From the NCBI GenBank assembly GCA_016793065.1, contig JAEULV010000006.1, forward strand, positions 35,649-99,648: a DNA stretch of 64,000 nt, read 5' to 3'. Position 1 is the stretch's first letter. Every line of letters starts with the position of its first letter. A program made the translations under genes and the position numbers. Positions 11,164 to 23,460 of the stretch are shown here, piece after piece. Under the pieces are notes generated by a model. The model did no database searches, was not told the origin of the DNA, and was given only the letters and a program-made list of their open reading frames with translations. The DNA comes from Hyphomicrobiaceae bacterium (GTDB taxonomy: Bacteria > Pseudomonadota > Alphaproteobacteria > Rhizobiales > Ancalomicrobiaceae).

Positions 11164-12315
11164 TCAGCCGCCGAGATCGTCGAAGAAGCTCTTCACCTTG
11201 GCAAAGAAGCCGTGCGATTCGGGGTGATTGTCGCTGGATGTCGCCCGCTCGAACTCCTCCAGCAGTTCGCGCTGGCGGCGGTTGAGATTGCTCGGGGTCT
11301 CGACGAAGACGCGGACATACATGTCGCCGGACTGGGTCGAGCGCAGCACCGGCATGCCCTTGCCCTTGAGGCGGAATTCCTTGTTGGTCTGGGTGCCCTC
11401 GGGGATCGGAACCTTGATCTTGGCGCCGGACACGCTCGGAACCTCGACCGAGCCGCCGAGGGCGGCGGTGGTCATGGAAATCGGCACGCGGCAGAAGATG
11501 TCGGCGCCCTCGCGCTGGAAGAACGGGTGCGGCTTCAGGCTGACGAAGATGTAGAGATCGCCGGAGGGACCGCCGCGCAGGCCGGCCTCGCCCTCGCCGG
11601 CGAGGCGGATGCGGGTGCCGTCCTCGATGCCGGAGGGAACCGAGACAGTGAGGGTCTTGTCCTTGGTCTTGCGGCCGGTGCCGCCGCAGGCCGTGCAGGG
11701 GTCGGCGATGGTCTGGCCGCGACCGCCGCAGCTGTGGCAGGTGCGCTCGATGGTGAAGAAGCCCTGCATGGCGCGCACGCGGCCGGCGCCGCCGCAGGTG
11801 CGGCAGGTCTGCGGCTGGGTGCCGGGCTTGGCGCCGTTGCCGGAGCAGACGTCGCAGGTGATCGAGGTGGGAACGCGAACCTCGACCTGCTTGCCGGCAT
11901 AGGCCTCTTCCAGCGAGATCTCGAGATTGTAGCGCAGGTCGGCGCCGCGTTCGCGGCCGGTGCCGCGACCGCCGCCGGGTCCGCCCTGGCGGCGGCCGCC
12001 GAGGAACTCGTCGAAGATGGTGTCGAACATGTCCGACATGGACTGGGCGAAGTCGCCGTTGAAGCCGGCGCCGCCGCCCTGCCCGCCGTTTTCGAAGGCG
12101 GCATGGCCGAAGCGATCGTAGGCCGCGCGCTTCTGCGGGTCCTTCAGCACTTCATAGGCTTCGTTGACGTCCTTGAACTTGGCCTCGGCCGCCTTGTCGC
12201 CGGGGTTCTTGTCCGGATGCAATTGCATGGCGAGCTTGCGGAAAGCGCTCTTCAGCTCCTTCTCGTCGGCGGTCTTGCCGACGCCGAGAACTTCGTAATA
12301 GTCACGCTTGGCCAC
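11164..12315 (-). CDS. dnaJ: Chaperone DnaJ
   Basis: Co-chaperone that stimulates DnaK ATPase and delivers substrates. The J domain carries HPD (LHPDKNPGD), followed by the Gly/Phe-rich linker. The zinc-binding cysteine-rich region has four CxxCxGxG repeats ([32 protein letters not shown]), and the C-terminal substrate-binding domains follow. GTG 12315 gives the family N-terminus ([11 protein letters not shown]) and a normal length of 383 residues. It follows dnaK after a strong hairpin terminator, so some dnaJ expression probably needs read-through or its own promoter. Confidence 0.97.
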   Translation of the reverse strand: MAKRDYYEVLGVGKTADEKELKSAFRKLAMQLHPDKNPGDKAAEAKFKDVNEAYEVLKDPQKRAAYDRFGHAAFENGGQGGGAGFNGDFAQSMSDMFDTIFDEFLGGRRQGGPGGGRGTGRERGADLRYNLEISLEEAYAGKQVEVRVPTSITCDVCSGNGAKPGTQPQTCRTCGGAGRVRAMQGFFTIERTCHSCGGRGQTIADPCTACGGTGRKTKDKTLTVSVPSGIEDGTRIRLAGEGEAGLRGGPSGDLYIFVSLKPHPFFQREGADIFCRVPISMTTAALGGSVEVPSVSGAKIKVPIPEGTQTNKEFRLKGKGMPVLRSTQSGDMYVRVFVETPSNLNRRQRELLEEFERATSSDNHPESHGFFAKVKSFFDDLGG

Positions 12316-12403
12316 GGTTGTTCTCCGGATGGGCGGGCGCCGAGATGGCGTCTGGCCGGTCGCGGGAAGGGCGATCAACGGCACCCTGTCCACAAGCCGG
12401 ACC

Positions 12404-12439
12404 GCAAAAACCGTGCCCTCCGGCTAGCGGAGGGCACGG
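12404..12439 (-). terminator. Intrinsic terminator after dnaK
   Basis: A perfect 12-bp inverted repeat (CCGTGCCCTCCG and CGGAGGGCACGG, 12411-12439) with a 5-nt loop is followed on the minus strand by five T residues (12410-12406). It sits between dnaK and dnaJ and should lower dnaJ levels relative to dnaK. Confidence 0.8.
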
Positions 12440-12464
12440 TCGGCTTTTCAGCCCGAGGCCTTGA

Positions 12465-14354
<1,890 letters not shown>

Positions 14355-14536
14355 GGTCCACTCTCCTTTTCGGCAAACCGGCCGGACCCGTTTCGGCATC
14401 CCTCGGCGCAGCGCGCCGCCGGTTCCCATGCATTTCGTCTGACAGTCGGGTTGACGCGACAACCCGGTCGCGGGCGAACCGCCGAACGGGCAATCGCGGG
14501 TGCGTCGCGCTCAAGACGAAGCACCGCTCGCGAAGT

Positions 14537-14566
14537 CATATAAGGAGGGGATTTTGCCGCCGCAAG
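14537..14566 (-). promoter_or_regulatory. RpoH heat-shock promoter of dnaK
   Basis: On the minus strand CTTG (14566-14563) and CTTATATG (14544-14537) are separated by 18 nt. This matches the alphaproteobacterial heat-shock consensus CTTG-N17/18-CYTATNTG at every defined position, about 180 nt before the dnaK start. Confidence 0.8.
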
Positions 14567-14637
14567 GCGTCTTTTCCTCGAGTTTTCGACGAAGCCGGAC
14601 AAAGCCCGCGACGGCGGGCGAGCGCGCGGGCGCGGGC

Positions 14638-15417
14638 TCAGCCCTTGCCATCGGCGCGGACCTCGATCCGGTCGCGCAACTGCCGCAGAAACGGGATGCC
14701 GGCATACTGGTCCGGCTGGACGAAATCCCAGGCGACGCCGGTCGGATCGGGATAGAGCGTCGACGTCTCGATCAGCCGGGTGGGGGTAGCGATGAAGTCG
14801 AGCGGCTGGTCGTGGCCGAGCATGACGATGCGGGCATCGTCGACGACCTGGATGTCGTGCACCGTCGTGGCGATCGGCGCGTGGGCCGGCACCAGGCCGA
14901 GTTCGCGGAAGATGCCGAGTTCGAGATCGGCGAAGCCGCCGCCCTTGCCGGTGCGACCGCCGGCGGCGGTGACGGCGACGCAGCCGACGACGATGAAGTC
15001 CATCGGCCGCATCTGGTGGAACTCGACCGGCTTGCCGACCTCGACGAACACTTCCGAGCGGGCGGCATCGGCAAAGGCAATGCCGCGACGGGCGAGATCC
15101 TCGGGGTCGAGTTCGACGAAGGGGAACGGCTTCACCAGTTCGGGAACCGGGGCATAGAGAAGCTTGCCGGCCTCGAGCGCCATCCGCCGCAGCGGGATCT
15201 GCGCCGGGTCGGGATTGGACTTGACGACGGCGGCGGCGGCGAAGGACGGCAGCGCGGCGAGGCGCGCGGCGGCGGCCTCGTTGCCGTGATAGTCGGGGAT
15301 GCGGCTCCACGGGCTGTCGACGCCGGCGCCGGTTGCCTCAAGCTCGGCCCAGACGGCGTTGCGCAGGGCGTCCTTGGTTTCGTTGCGGCCCTGCCAGCGG
15401 GCGGTCGGCGCGGTCAT
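14638..15417 (-). CDS. 5-formyltetrahydrofolate cyclo-ligase-like protein
   Basis: A 259-residue protein of the 5-formyl-THF cyclo-ligase (MTHFS) fold. The signature segment GCVAVTAAGGRTGKGGGFADLE corresponds to the phosphate-binding GRLGxGGGYYDR block of the family but lacks the usual YYD. Upstream is IPDYHGNEAAAARLA. It may be an MTHFSD-like relative rather than the housekeeping enzyme. It is the last gene of the leftward catabolic operon (start ATG 15417, GAGGAT ribosome-binding site). With a formamidase in the same operon it suggests one-carbon handling, but a substrate is not known. Confidence 0.7.
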   Translation of the reverse strand: MTAPTARWQGRNETKDALRNAVWAELEATGAGVDSPWSRIPDYHGNEAAAARLAALPSFAAAAVVKSNPDPAQIPLRRMALEAGKLLYAPVPELVKPFPFVELDPEDLARRGIAFADAARSEVFVEVGKPVEFHQMRPMDFIVVGCVAVTAAGGRTGKGGGFADLELGIFRELGLVPAHAPIATTVHDIQVVDDARIVMLGHDQPLDFIATPTRLIETSTLYPDPTGVAWDFVQPDQYAGIPFLRQLRDRIEVRADGKG

Positions 15418-15464
15418 CGGCGGTATCCTCGGGGTTGTTTCGGTTACGAAACGGCTGTCGCGAC

Positions 15465-15845
15465 CTATTCGTCGATCAGGCTGACATGGGCGGCGACGAC
15501 CTTCCAGCCATCGGCCATGCGCATCCAGGTCTGCATCTGGCGGCCGACCTTGCCGGGGGCGGAGGCGCGGTAGAACAGGGTGGAGGCCGTCGCCGCGTCG
15601 CGGCCGAAGGTGGTGATGACGGTGCGGGCGAGATCGCGCGGCAGGTCGACCGGCGGATAGGCGGCGCGGAAGGCGGCGACCTCGGCGAAGCCGTGCTGCA
15701 TCTCGCACACACCGTACCGGACGGTTTTAATTGAATCCCAGAAGAGGCGATCGAGGGCGGCGGTGTCGTTGGTGACGAAGGCGGTCTCATAGGCGGCGAA
15801 CACCGCCTGCATCTCGGCCAGCACCTCGGGAATGTCGATGTCCAT
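15465..15845 (-). CDS. AtzH/HpxZ-like SnoaL-fold protein
   Basis: A 126-residue protein resembling the DUF3225 group, which includes AtzH of cyanuric-acid degradation and HpxZ of purine (oxalurate) degradation. Recognisable features are the N-terminal EVLAEMQAVFAAYETAF, then NDTAALDRLFWDS, YGVCEMQHG, RTVITTFGRDAATAST and the C-terminal VGRQMQTWMRMADGWKVVAAHVS. AtzH assists 1-carboxybiuret hydrolysis. Its presence beside biuret-hydrolase-like enzymes and AtzF supports an amide/ureide role. No AtzE or AtzG partner is visible in the window, so its own reaction is uncertain. Confidence 0.7.
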   Translation of the reverse strand: MDIDIPEVLAEMQAVFAAYETAFVTNDTAALDRLFWDSIKTVRYGVCEMQHGFAEVAAFRAAYPPVDLPRDLARTVITTFGRDAATASTLFYRASAPGKVGRQMQTWMRMADGWKVVAAHVSLIDE

Positions 15846-15880
15846 GGGCTTTCGCGATCCTGTTGGGTGGGGCGGCCGGG

Positions 15881-16548
15881 TCAGCTTTCAGCGACGGCGG
15901 CCTCGAGCGCGGCGAGCGGCGCGGTCCAGCCGACGATGCCGCCCTGGGCGCGGATCATCGCCAGCGTTGCCGCCTTGAATTCGGGGAAGTAGCTTTCGGT
16001 GGCGTCCTCGATCAGCAGGCAATCGTAACCGCGGTCATTGGCCTCGCGCATGGTGGTCTGGACGCAGACCTCGGTGGTGACGCCAGCGAGGACCAGATGG
16101 GTGATGCCCTTCAGCCGCAGGATGTCGCCGAGGGCGGTGGCGTAGAACGCGCCCTTGCCGGGCTTGTCGATGACGATTTCGCCGGGCGCCGGCGCCAGTT
16201 CGGCGATAATGGCGTTGCCGGGCTCGCCGCGCACCAGGATGCGGCCCATCGGGCCGGCATCGCCGATGCGCAGCGACGGGGCGCCGCGATCGCGCTTGGC
16301 GGGCGGGCAATCGGCGAGCGCGGCGTCGTGGGATTCGCGGGTGTGAATCACCGGCCAGCCGCTCGCGCGGAACAGCGCGATCAGGCGGGCGACGGTCGGC
16401 ACGATCGCGGTCAGGCGGGAGACGTCGTTGCCCAGGGTCTCGCCGAAGCCGCCGGGCTCGACGAAATCGCGCTGCATGTCGATGACGACCAGGGCGGCGC
16501 GGCCGGGCGGCAGGGCAAAGGCGAAGGGCTGGGCGGCGACGGTGAGCA

Positions 16549-16549
<1 letters not shown>
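15881..16549 (-). CDS. Isochorismatase-family cysteine hydrolase (biuret-hydrolase-like paralogue 2)
   Basis: A 222-residue cysteine amidohydrolase. The triad is Asp28 (VVIDMQRDF), the second Lys of DKPGKGAF and the Cys of [12 protein letters not shown]. The RAQGGIVGW segment keeps a Gln at the position equivalent to the biuret-contacting Gln of BiuH. It is a diverged paralogue of the product of 18078-18767, sharing REANDRGY and ILVRGEPGN. The start ATG 16549 overlaps the stop of the ABC ATPase gene, indicating translational coupling. Substrate could be biuret, a ureide or an N-carbamoyl compound. Confidence 0.8.
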
Positions 16550-18077
<1,528 letters not shown>

Positions 18078-18081
<4 letters not shown>

Positions 18082-18767
18082 GCGATCGCCTCCAGCAGCG
18101 CGGCCGAGGTGGCGACGGCGCCGAAGACGCCGCCCTGCATCTTGATCATGTCGATGGCGGCGAGGTGGTTTTCGTACTTGGTGGCGCCGCAGCAGTCCTC
18201 CAGCAGCAGGCATTCGAAGCCGCGATCATTGGCCTCGCGCATGGTGGTGTGGACGCAGACATCGGTGGTGATGCCGGTGAGCACGATGTTGCGGATGCCG
18301 CGAAGGCGCAGGATCAGTTCCAGATCGGTGGCGCAGAACGAGCCCTTGCCGGGCTTGTCGATGATCACCTCGCCGGGCAGCGGCGCCAGTTCGGGGATGA
18401 TTTCCCAGCCCGGCTCGCCGCGCACCAGGATGCGGCCGCAGGGACCGGCGTCGCCGATGCCGGCGCCGATGCGCCGCGAGCGCCAGCGCTTGTTGTCGGG
18501 AAGGTCGGCGAGGTCGGGGCGGTGGCCCTCGCGGGTGTGAATGACGTGATAGCCGCGCGCCCGGAAGGCCGCCATCACCGTCGAGATCGGGCCGATGGGG
18601 GCGCGGGTGAGCGACAGATCATACCCCATGGTATCAACATAGCCGCCGACGCCGCAGAAGTCGGTCTGCATGTCGATGACGATCAGGGCGGTGTTGTCGG
18701 GTCGCAGATCGGCGTCGAACGGCCAGGGATAGGGGGTGGAGGCGAGGGTGCGCGGCGTGGCGGTCAT
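18078..18767 (-). CDS. biuH: Biuret hydrolase-like cysteine hydrolase
   Basis: A 229-residue isochorismatase-family amidohydrolase that closely resembles the rhizobial biuret hydrolase BiuH as I remember it. Shared features are [20 protein letters not shown], the Asp36 motif [37 protein letters not shown] with catalytic Lys141, [15 protein letters not shown] with Cys171, and KMQGGVFG with Gln211. BiuH converts biuret to allophanate and ammonia. AtzF, encoded 7 kb away, would complete the route to CO2 and ammonia. ATG 18767 lies nine bases after the upstream formamidase stop. Confidence 0.8.
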
Positions 18768-18776
18768 GGGATCTCC

Positions 18777-19778
18777 TCAGGCTTTCTCGCCATAGGCGCG
18801 GGTGGGCGGGGCAAAGCCGCAGCTCGTCCCGTCGGTGTGGATCACCTCGTCCTCCCAGGGCAGGCGGTAGCGGCCGGCGACGAGGTCGGTCATGAAGCTG
18901 TAGGGACAGTCGCCGGCGCCGCCCTTGACGGCGACATAGCCGCGATGGCCGAGCTGGTAGATGTTGTTTTCGACGCCCCAGTGGCGGCGGGCCTCGCGCA
19001 CCAGGTCGGGGCGGACCTCGGCGGTGATGATCTCGTCTGCGCGGCCGGTGGTGCCATGGGCGATGACGGTACCGTCGAAGTCGACGATCATGCCCTCGCC
19101 CATGGAATCGAACGTGCCGTCGGAACCGCACATGCAGACATTGGCGGTGACCATCAGGTTCTGGAAGCTGTTGGCCTGATTGGTGAAGCGCCACGACTGG
19201 CGGATCGGCGCGGTGTAGCCGGCGGTGCGCAGCATGATCTCGGCGCCCTTGTAGGCGCATTCGCGCGCCATTTCCGGGAACATGCCGTCATGGCAGATGA
19301 TCAGCGCCAGCTTGCAGCCGTTGGGGCCGTCGATGACCGGAATGCCGATGTCGCCGGGCTCCCACGGCTCGACCGGCACCCAGGGGTGGAGCTTGCGGTA
19401 ATAAAGCTTCACCTCGCCCTGGTCGTCGATGATCAGGCCGGAATTGTAGGGATTGCCGCCGGGATTGGCCTCCATGATCGAGAAGCAGCCCCAGATGCGG
19501 TTGTCGATGCAGGCCTGGCGGAAGGCAGCGACCTCGGGGCCGTCGAGGCGGCACATGATGGCCGGCTCGATCGACATGGACAGGCCGTGCAGAGAATATT
19601 CCGGGAAGACGACAAGATCCATGGTGGCGAGATTGCGCCGGGCCTTGCCGACCATCTCGACGATGCGGGCGGTCTGGCGGGCGAGGTCGGCGGGCGTTTC
19701 CACCACCGGCAAGGCCAGCTGGACGAGGCCGATGACCACGCCGTTCGGCGACTTGTTGAGACCTCCAAGACCGTTCAT
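18777..19778 (-). CDS. amiF: Formamidase / aliphatic amidase (nitrilase superfamily)
   Basis: A 333-residue nitrilase-superfamily amidase. The triad is Glu60 (FPEYSLHG), Lys129 (YYRKLHPW) and Cys162 (LIICHDGMFPE). The blocks CFSIMEANPGGNPYN, PVEPWEPGDIG and GVENNIYQLGHRGYVA agree with formamidase AmiF, which hydrolyses formamide to formate and ammonia. The closely related aliphatic amidase AmiE cannot be fully excluded. It lies between the importer permeases and biuH, consistent with intracellular release of ammonia from imported amides. Confidence 0.85.
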   Translation of the reverse strand: MNGLGGLNKSPNGVVIGLVQLALPVVETPADLARQTARIVEMVGKARRNLATMDLVVFPEYSLHGLSMSIEPAIMCRLDGPEVAAFRQACIDNRIWGCFSIMEANPGGNPYNSGLIIDDQGEVKLYYRKLHPWVPVEPWEPGDIGIPVIDGPNGCKLALIICHDGMFPEMARECAYKGAEIMLRTAGYTAPIRQSWRFTNQANSFQNLMVTANVCMCGSDGTFDSMGEGMIVDFDGTVIAHGTTGRADEIITAEVRPDLVREARRHWGVENNIYQLGHRGYVAVKGGAGDCPYSFMTDLVAGRYRLPWEDEVIHTDGTSCGFAPPTRAYGEKA

Positions 19779-19812
19779 CCGGGCAATCCTTGGGTGGGCG
19801 GCCGTCGCCGGC

Positions 19813-20733
19813 CTATCTGGTGATCGACAATTCGCCCGGGGCGCCCTTGAGCGAGCGCTTGGGCGAGGTCGAGGCGATCATGATGGCGAGGGTGAGGATG
19901 TGGGGGGCGGCATTGAAGAAGTGGTAGCCCTGGCTGACGCCGATCGACTGCAGCGCCGGGCCGAGGGCGCCGGCGGCGCCGAACAGCAGGGCGGCGCCGA
20001 CGCAGGCGATGGGATTCCAGCGCGAGAAGATCACCAGCGCCACCGCCATCAGCCCCTGGCCGGAGGACAGACCCTCGTTCCACGAGCCGGGATAGTAGAG
20101 CGACAGGAAGGCGCCGCCGATGCCGGCGGAGAAGCCGCCGATGGTGGTAGCGAGGAAGCGCACGCCATCGACCGAGGTGCCCATGGCGCGGGCGGTGGCG
20201 GAGCTGTCGCCGGTCATGCGCACCACGAGGCCGAAACGGGTGTTGCGGAACGCCCACCACAGCACCACCGCGGCGGCGATGCCGATGAAGAACAGCGGGT
20301 TGATCTGCAACGCCACCTTCAATTGCGGATTGGAGACGAGGAAGCCGAAATCGATGGCCTCGAGCCGGGGGGCGGTCGGCTGGATGAAGCCCTTGCCGAA
20401 GAAGAACGCCAGGCCGGTGCCGAACAGCATCATGGCGATGCCGATGGCGATGTCGTTGACCTTGGGCAGCTTGCAGATATAGCCGTGGAGGGCGCCGAAG
20501 CCGGCGCCGCAGAGGCCGGCGGCGAGAACCCCGGTCCAGGGGCTGCCGGTCAGGTAGGAGACGGCATAGGCGCTCATGGCGCCGAAGACCAGCGTGCCCT
20601 CGAGCCCGAGATTGATGCGACCGGACTTCTCGGTCAGGCATTCGCCGAGCGAGACGAACAGGAACGGCGTCGACACCCGGATGGCGCCGGCGAACATGGC
20701 GACAAGGACGGTCAGGATCGGATCGTCGGTCAT
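19813..20733 (-). CDS. ABC transporter permease 2 (nucleoside/BMP type)
   Basis: A 306-residue inner-membrane permease of the branched-chain/nucleoside ABC permease family. About eight hydrophobic segments are visible, with the conserved EKSGRINLGLEGTLVFGA motif at residues 33-50 and NTRFGLVVRMTGDSSATARAMG in the cytoplasmic coupling region. ATG 20733 overlaps the stop codon of the other permease. It pairs with permease 1 and the double ATPase to import the ligand bound by the BMP-type lipoprotein or Tat-exported receptor. Confidence 0.92.
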   Translation of the reverse strand: MTDDPILTVLVAMFAGAIRVSTPFLFVSLGECLTEKSGRINLGLEGTLVFGAMSAYAVSYLTGSPWTGVLAAGLCGAGFGALHGYICKLPKVNDIAIGIAMMLFGTGLAFFFGKGFIQPTAPRLEAIDFGFLVSNPQLKVALQINPLFFIGIAAAVVLWWAFRNTRFGLVVRMTGDSSATARAMGTSVDGVRFLATTIGGFSAGIGGAFLSLYYPGSWNEGLSSGQGLMAVALVIFSRWNPIACVGAALLFGAAGALGPALQSIGVSQGYHFFNAAPHILTLAIMIASTSPKRSLKGAPGELSITR

Positions 20734-21860
20734 GCGCGCGCCTCCCTCGAGAACAGCGGAATGCGGCCATAGACGGTTTCGGACAACAGGATGATCAGGA
20801 AGATCAGCCCCTGCAGCACCTGGACCGTGGCGTCGGGCAGGCCCATGCGGCGCTGGATCAGGCCGCCGGCGGCGGCGAGCCCGCCGAACAGGATCGCCAC
20901 CGGCGGGATGGCCAGCGGATTGTGGCGGGCGAGAAACGACACGAGGATGCCGGTGAAGCCGTAGCCGGCGACCAGCGATGCATTGGCCTTGCCGAGGATG
21001 GCGGCGACCTCGAAATAACCGGCGATGCCGGCGCAGGCGCCGGCGAGGGCGCAGGCGGCGAGCATCAGGCGGCCGACCGGCAGGCCCTGGGCGCGGGCGG
21101 CGCGGACATTGCCGCCGGTGACGCGGGCGGCGAAGCCGAAGGTGGTGCGGCTCATCAGGATATGGGCGCCGATCGCCATGACGACGCCGAAGGCAAGACC
21201 CCAGTGGACCTCGAGGCCGGGGATCTGGCCGACCATCAGGTCGGCGCCGATCGGCGTGGTCGAGGGCTTGTTGGGGTCGGCGGGCGAGCGCAGGGCGCCC
21301 TCGACGAAGAAGTTCAGGATCGCCACGGCGATGTAGAACATCAGCAGCGAGGCGATGGTTTCGTTGACGCCGCGATGATGGCGCAGCGCGCCGACGAAGC
21401 CGATCCACAGGGCGCCGGCGAGGGTGGCGGCGATGAACATCAGCGGCATGACGAAGAAGGCGCCGCCCTGGCCGATGAACGGCAGCGCGACGACGGCGGC
21501 GGCAAAGCCGCCGATGACCAGCGCGCCCTCGCCGCCGATGATGACGAGGCCGAGGCGGGCGGGAATGGCGACGCAAAGGGCGGTGAAGATCAGCGGCGCG
21601 GTGCGCACCAGGGTGTTCTGCCAGGAGAATGCGGTGCCGAAGCCGCCGCGCCAGAGCAACTCGAAGAAGGTCTGCGGCGATTTGCCGAGCGCGAGGAGAA
21701 ACAGCGAGAACAGCGCGGCCGAAACGACGACGGCGCCGACCGGGATGACGATGGCCTCGGACGCGGCAAGGGCGCGGCCAACCCAGTCGATGGCGCGGGG
21801 ATGCGGCGCCGGTTGCGCGGCAACGGCCGGCACGGAAGCATCGGTGGTCGGGTCGGGCAC
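20730..21860 (-). CDS. ABC transporter permease 1 (nucleoside/BMP type)
   Basis: A 376-residue permease with an N-terminal cytoplasmic extension and about nine membrane segments. Family blocks are IPARLGLVIIGGEGALVIGG, GVNETIASLLMFYIAV and SRTTFGFAARVTGGNVRAARAQG. The start is GTG 21860, preceded by AAGGAG with 9 nt spacing; there is no in-frame ATG nearby. It follows the binding-protein gene after a 185-nt gap containing a strong hairpin. Confidence 0.9.
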   Translation of the reverse strand: MPDPTTDASVPAVAAQPAPHPRAIDWVGRALAASEAIVIPVGAVVVSAALFSLFLLALGKSPQTFFELLWRGGFGTAFSWQNTLVRTAPLIFTALCVAIPARLGLVIIGGEGALVIGGFAAAVVALPFIGQGGAFFVMPLMFIAATLAGALWIGFVGALRHHRGVNETIASLLMFYIAVAILNFFVEGALRSPADPNKPSTTPIGADLMVGQIPGLEVHWGLAFGVVMAIGAHILMSRTTFGFAARVTGGNVRAARAQGLPVGRLMLAACALAGACAGIAGYFEVAAILGKANASLVAGYGFTGILVSFLARHNPLAIPPVAILFGGLAAAGGLIQRRMGLPDATVQVLQGLIFLIILLSETVYGRIPLFSREARA

Positions 21861-21913
21861 CAGGTCAGGCTCCTTCGTCGGGACGGGCGAGCGACATTGC
21901 GGGCGAGCGACGG

Positions 21914-21952
21914 GCCACCCCGCCGGCGCGGCAAGGCGGCGGGCGGGGCGGC
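21914..21952 (-). terminator. Intercistronic hairpin between binding protein and permease
   Basis: GCCACCCCGCC (21914-21924) pairs with GGCGGGGCGGC (21942-21952) with one mismatch. There is no T-run. Such hairpins after periplasmic-binding-protein genes commonly protect the upstream mRNA or reduce read-through, raising the binding protein over the membrane subunits. Confidence 0.45.
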
Positions 21953-22045
21953 GATCTCGAACCGCCGGCGATCGGGCGGACGGCGGCAGGGGATGCGGAC
22001 GGCGGAAACGGCCGGACGAGCCGACCGTTTCACGACGGCAATGGC

Positions 22046-23161
22046 TCAGGTGATCGAACCGACGATGCCCTCGACCAGATAGTTGGTGGTCTCGAGGAAG
22101 GGGTCGTAGTTGTCGACGATCTTGCCGGCCGGAACGACGACATTGCCCTTGTTGTCCTTGATCGGGCCGATGACGTAGGGCTTGTTGGCCTTGAGATCGG
22201 CGATCGCGGCGGTGGCGGCAGCCTTGGCGGCGTCGGTGGCACCGGCGCCGAAGGCGGTGTTCTGGACATAGTCCTTGTCGTAGCCGCCGCGCTCGAAGTT
22301 CGGCAGCTTGTCGCCCTTGGCGAGAAGGGCGGCGAAGGCCTTGTAGATGGTTTCCCACTTGTATTCGGCGCCGGTGATGAAGCCCTTCGGCGCCAGCTTG
22401 GCCTGGCTGGCATTGTGGCCGCAGCACTTGATGCCGCGCTTCTCGGCGGTCTCGATCACCACCTTCGGGCTGTCGACATGGCAGGTCAGGACGTCGCAGC
22501 CGGCATCGGCGAGCGCGTTGGCGGCCTCGGCCTCGCGAACCGGCAGGGCCCAGTCGCCGGTGAAGATCAGCTGGATGGTGGCGTTGGGGTTGACCTTGCG
22601 GACGCCGAGGGCGAAGGCGTTGATATTGGTCAGCACCGAGGAGATCGGCTTGGCGGCGATGAAGCCGAGCTTGTTGGTCTTGGTGGAAAGACCGGCGGCG
22701 ATGCCGTCGATGTAATGGGCCTGATGCAGATAGGCGTAGTAGGAGCCGGCATTGGTCGGGTGCTTGTCCTTCTGCCACAGGCCGATGGCGTGGCGGAACT
22801 CGACATCCGGGTACTTCTTGGCCATTTCCAGCATGTGGGGGTCGAAATAGCCGAACGAGGTGGCGAAGATCAGCTTGGCGCCGTCGAGCTTGATCATCGA
22901 TTCCATCGTCTTCTGCACGGCGACGGTCTCGGGGACGTTTTCTTCCTCGACGACGGTGACGCCGGGAACGGCCTTCAGCGCCGAAGCCGCGACCGCGTGG
23001 GCCTGGTTCCAGCCGAAGTCGTCGCGCGGGCCGACATAGATGATGCCGATGGTGAGCCCGGCGGCGGCGGCGCGATCAATGCCGCCGAAGGCCGGCGCGG
23101 CAAGGATGCCGGCGGCGGCCGACTTGAGCAGGGTACGGCGGGAGAACAGGATTTTCGACAT
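22046..23161 (-). CDS. BMP-family ABC transporter substrate-binding protein
   Basis: A 371-residue periplasmic receptor of the BMP/Med (PnrA-like) family, which binds nucleosides, purines or related heterocycles. The N-terminus FSRRTLLKSAAAGILAAPAF is a Tat-type signal. Family segments follow: TIGIIYVGPRDDFGWNQAH, LIFATSFGYFDPHMLEMA, HYIDGIAAGLSTKTNKLGF and ADAGCDVLTCHVDSP. ATG 23161 has a GAAGGGG ribosome-binding site. It is the first gene of the importer/amidohydrolase operon. The probable GntR-family sites at 23191-23207 and 23425-23440 lie upstream. Confidence 0.93.
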   Translation of the reverse strand: MSKILFSRRTLLKSAAAGILAAPAFGGIDRAAAAGLTIGIIYVGPRDDFGWNQAHAVAASALKAVPGVTVVEEENVPETVAVQKTMESMIKLDGAKLIFATSFGYFDPHMLEMAKKYPDVEFRHAIGLWQKDKHPTNAGSYYAYLHQAHYIDGIAAGLSTKTNKLGFIAAKPISSVLTNINAFALGVRKVNPNATIQLIFTGDWALPVREAEAANALADAGCDVLTCHVDSPKVVIETAEKRGIKCCGHNASQAKLAPKGFITGAEYKWETIYKAFAALLAKGDKLPNFERGGYDKDYVQNTAFGAGATDAAKAAATAAIADLKANKPYVIGPIKDNKGNVVVPAGKIVDNYDPFLETTNYLVEGIVGSIT

Positions 23162-23190
23162 GGAATGACCCCTTCGAACAGGACGGCGCC

Positions 23191-23207
23191 GATTGTTGTA
23201 TGCAATC
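23191..23207. promoter_or_regulatory. Candidate GntR operator upstream of the importer operon
   Basis: GATTG-TTGTATG-CAATC is a perfect 5-bp inverted repeat with a 7-bp spacer, 30 nt before the binding-protein start. It contains the nonamer TTGTATGCA that recurs at 23428 and, inverted, upstream of atzF. An FCD-type GntR regulator is encoded at 24560. Confidence 0.5.
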
Positions 23208-23424
23208 AGACGCGCACTGCCGAACTGATTCGCAATGGCCGTGCCAAGCACCGCGAGAGCGGCCAAGAAATTTTAGGCATGAACAATTTCTATCTATTTT
23301 TCTGCCGATTAGGTGATAAACGCCGCGAGAGCGGCGCTGAATCCGGTTGAAGGGATCGCCGACGCCAAGGACCGCCGCCGGCGAAAACCGCGATACATTC
23401 AAGGCATCCGCGCCTATTTTTTGC

Positions 23425-23440
23425 GCGTTGTATGCATCTT
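23425..23440. promoter_or_regulatory. Second TTGTATGCA copy upstream of the importer operon
   Basis: TTGTATGCA at 23428-23436 lies just downstream of the oxygenase stop and about 265 nt before the binding-protein gene. The 23162-23460 interval is noticeably more AT-rich than the neighbouring genes, as expected for a promoter. The flanks do not extend the inverted repeat. Confidence 0.4.
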
Positions 23441-23460
23441 AGGCAGTGCCGGCACCGGGA

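Noticed and set aside
23250..23340. Guanidine (mini-ykkC type) riboswitch before the importer operon
   Set aside because: Two short hairpins with GAGA/TCTC loops occur, but the conserved ACGR loops of that class are absent on the sense strand.
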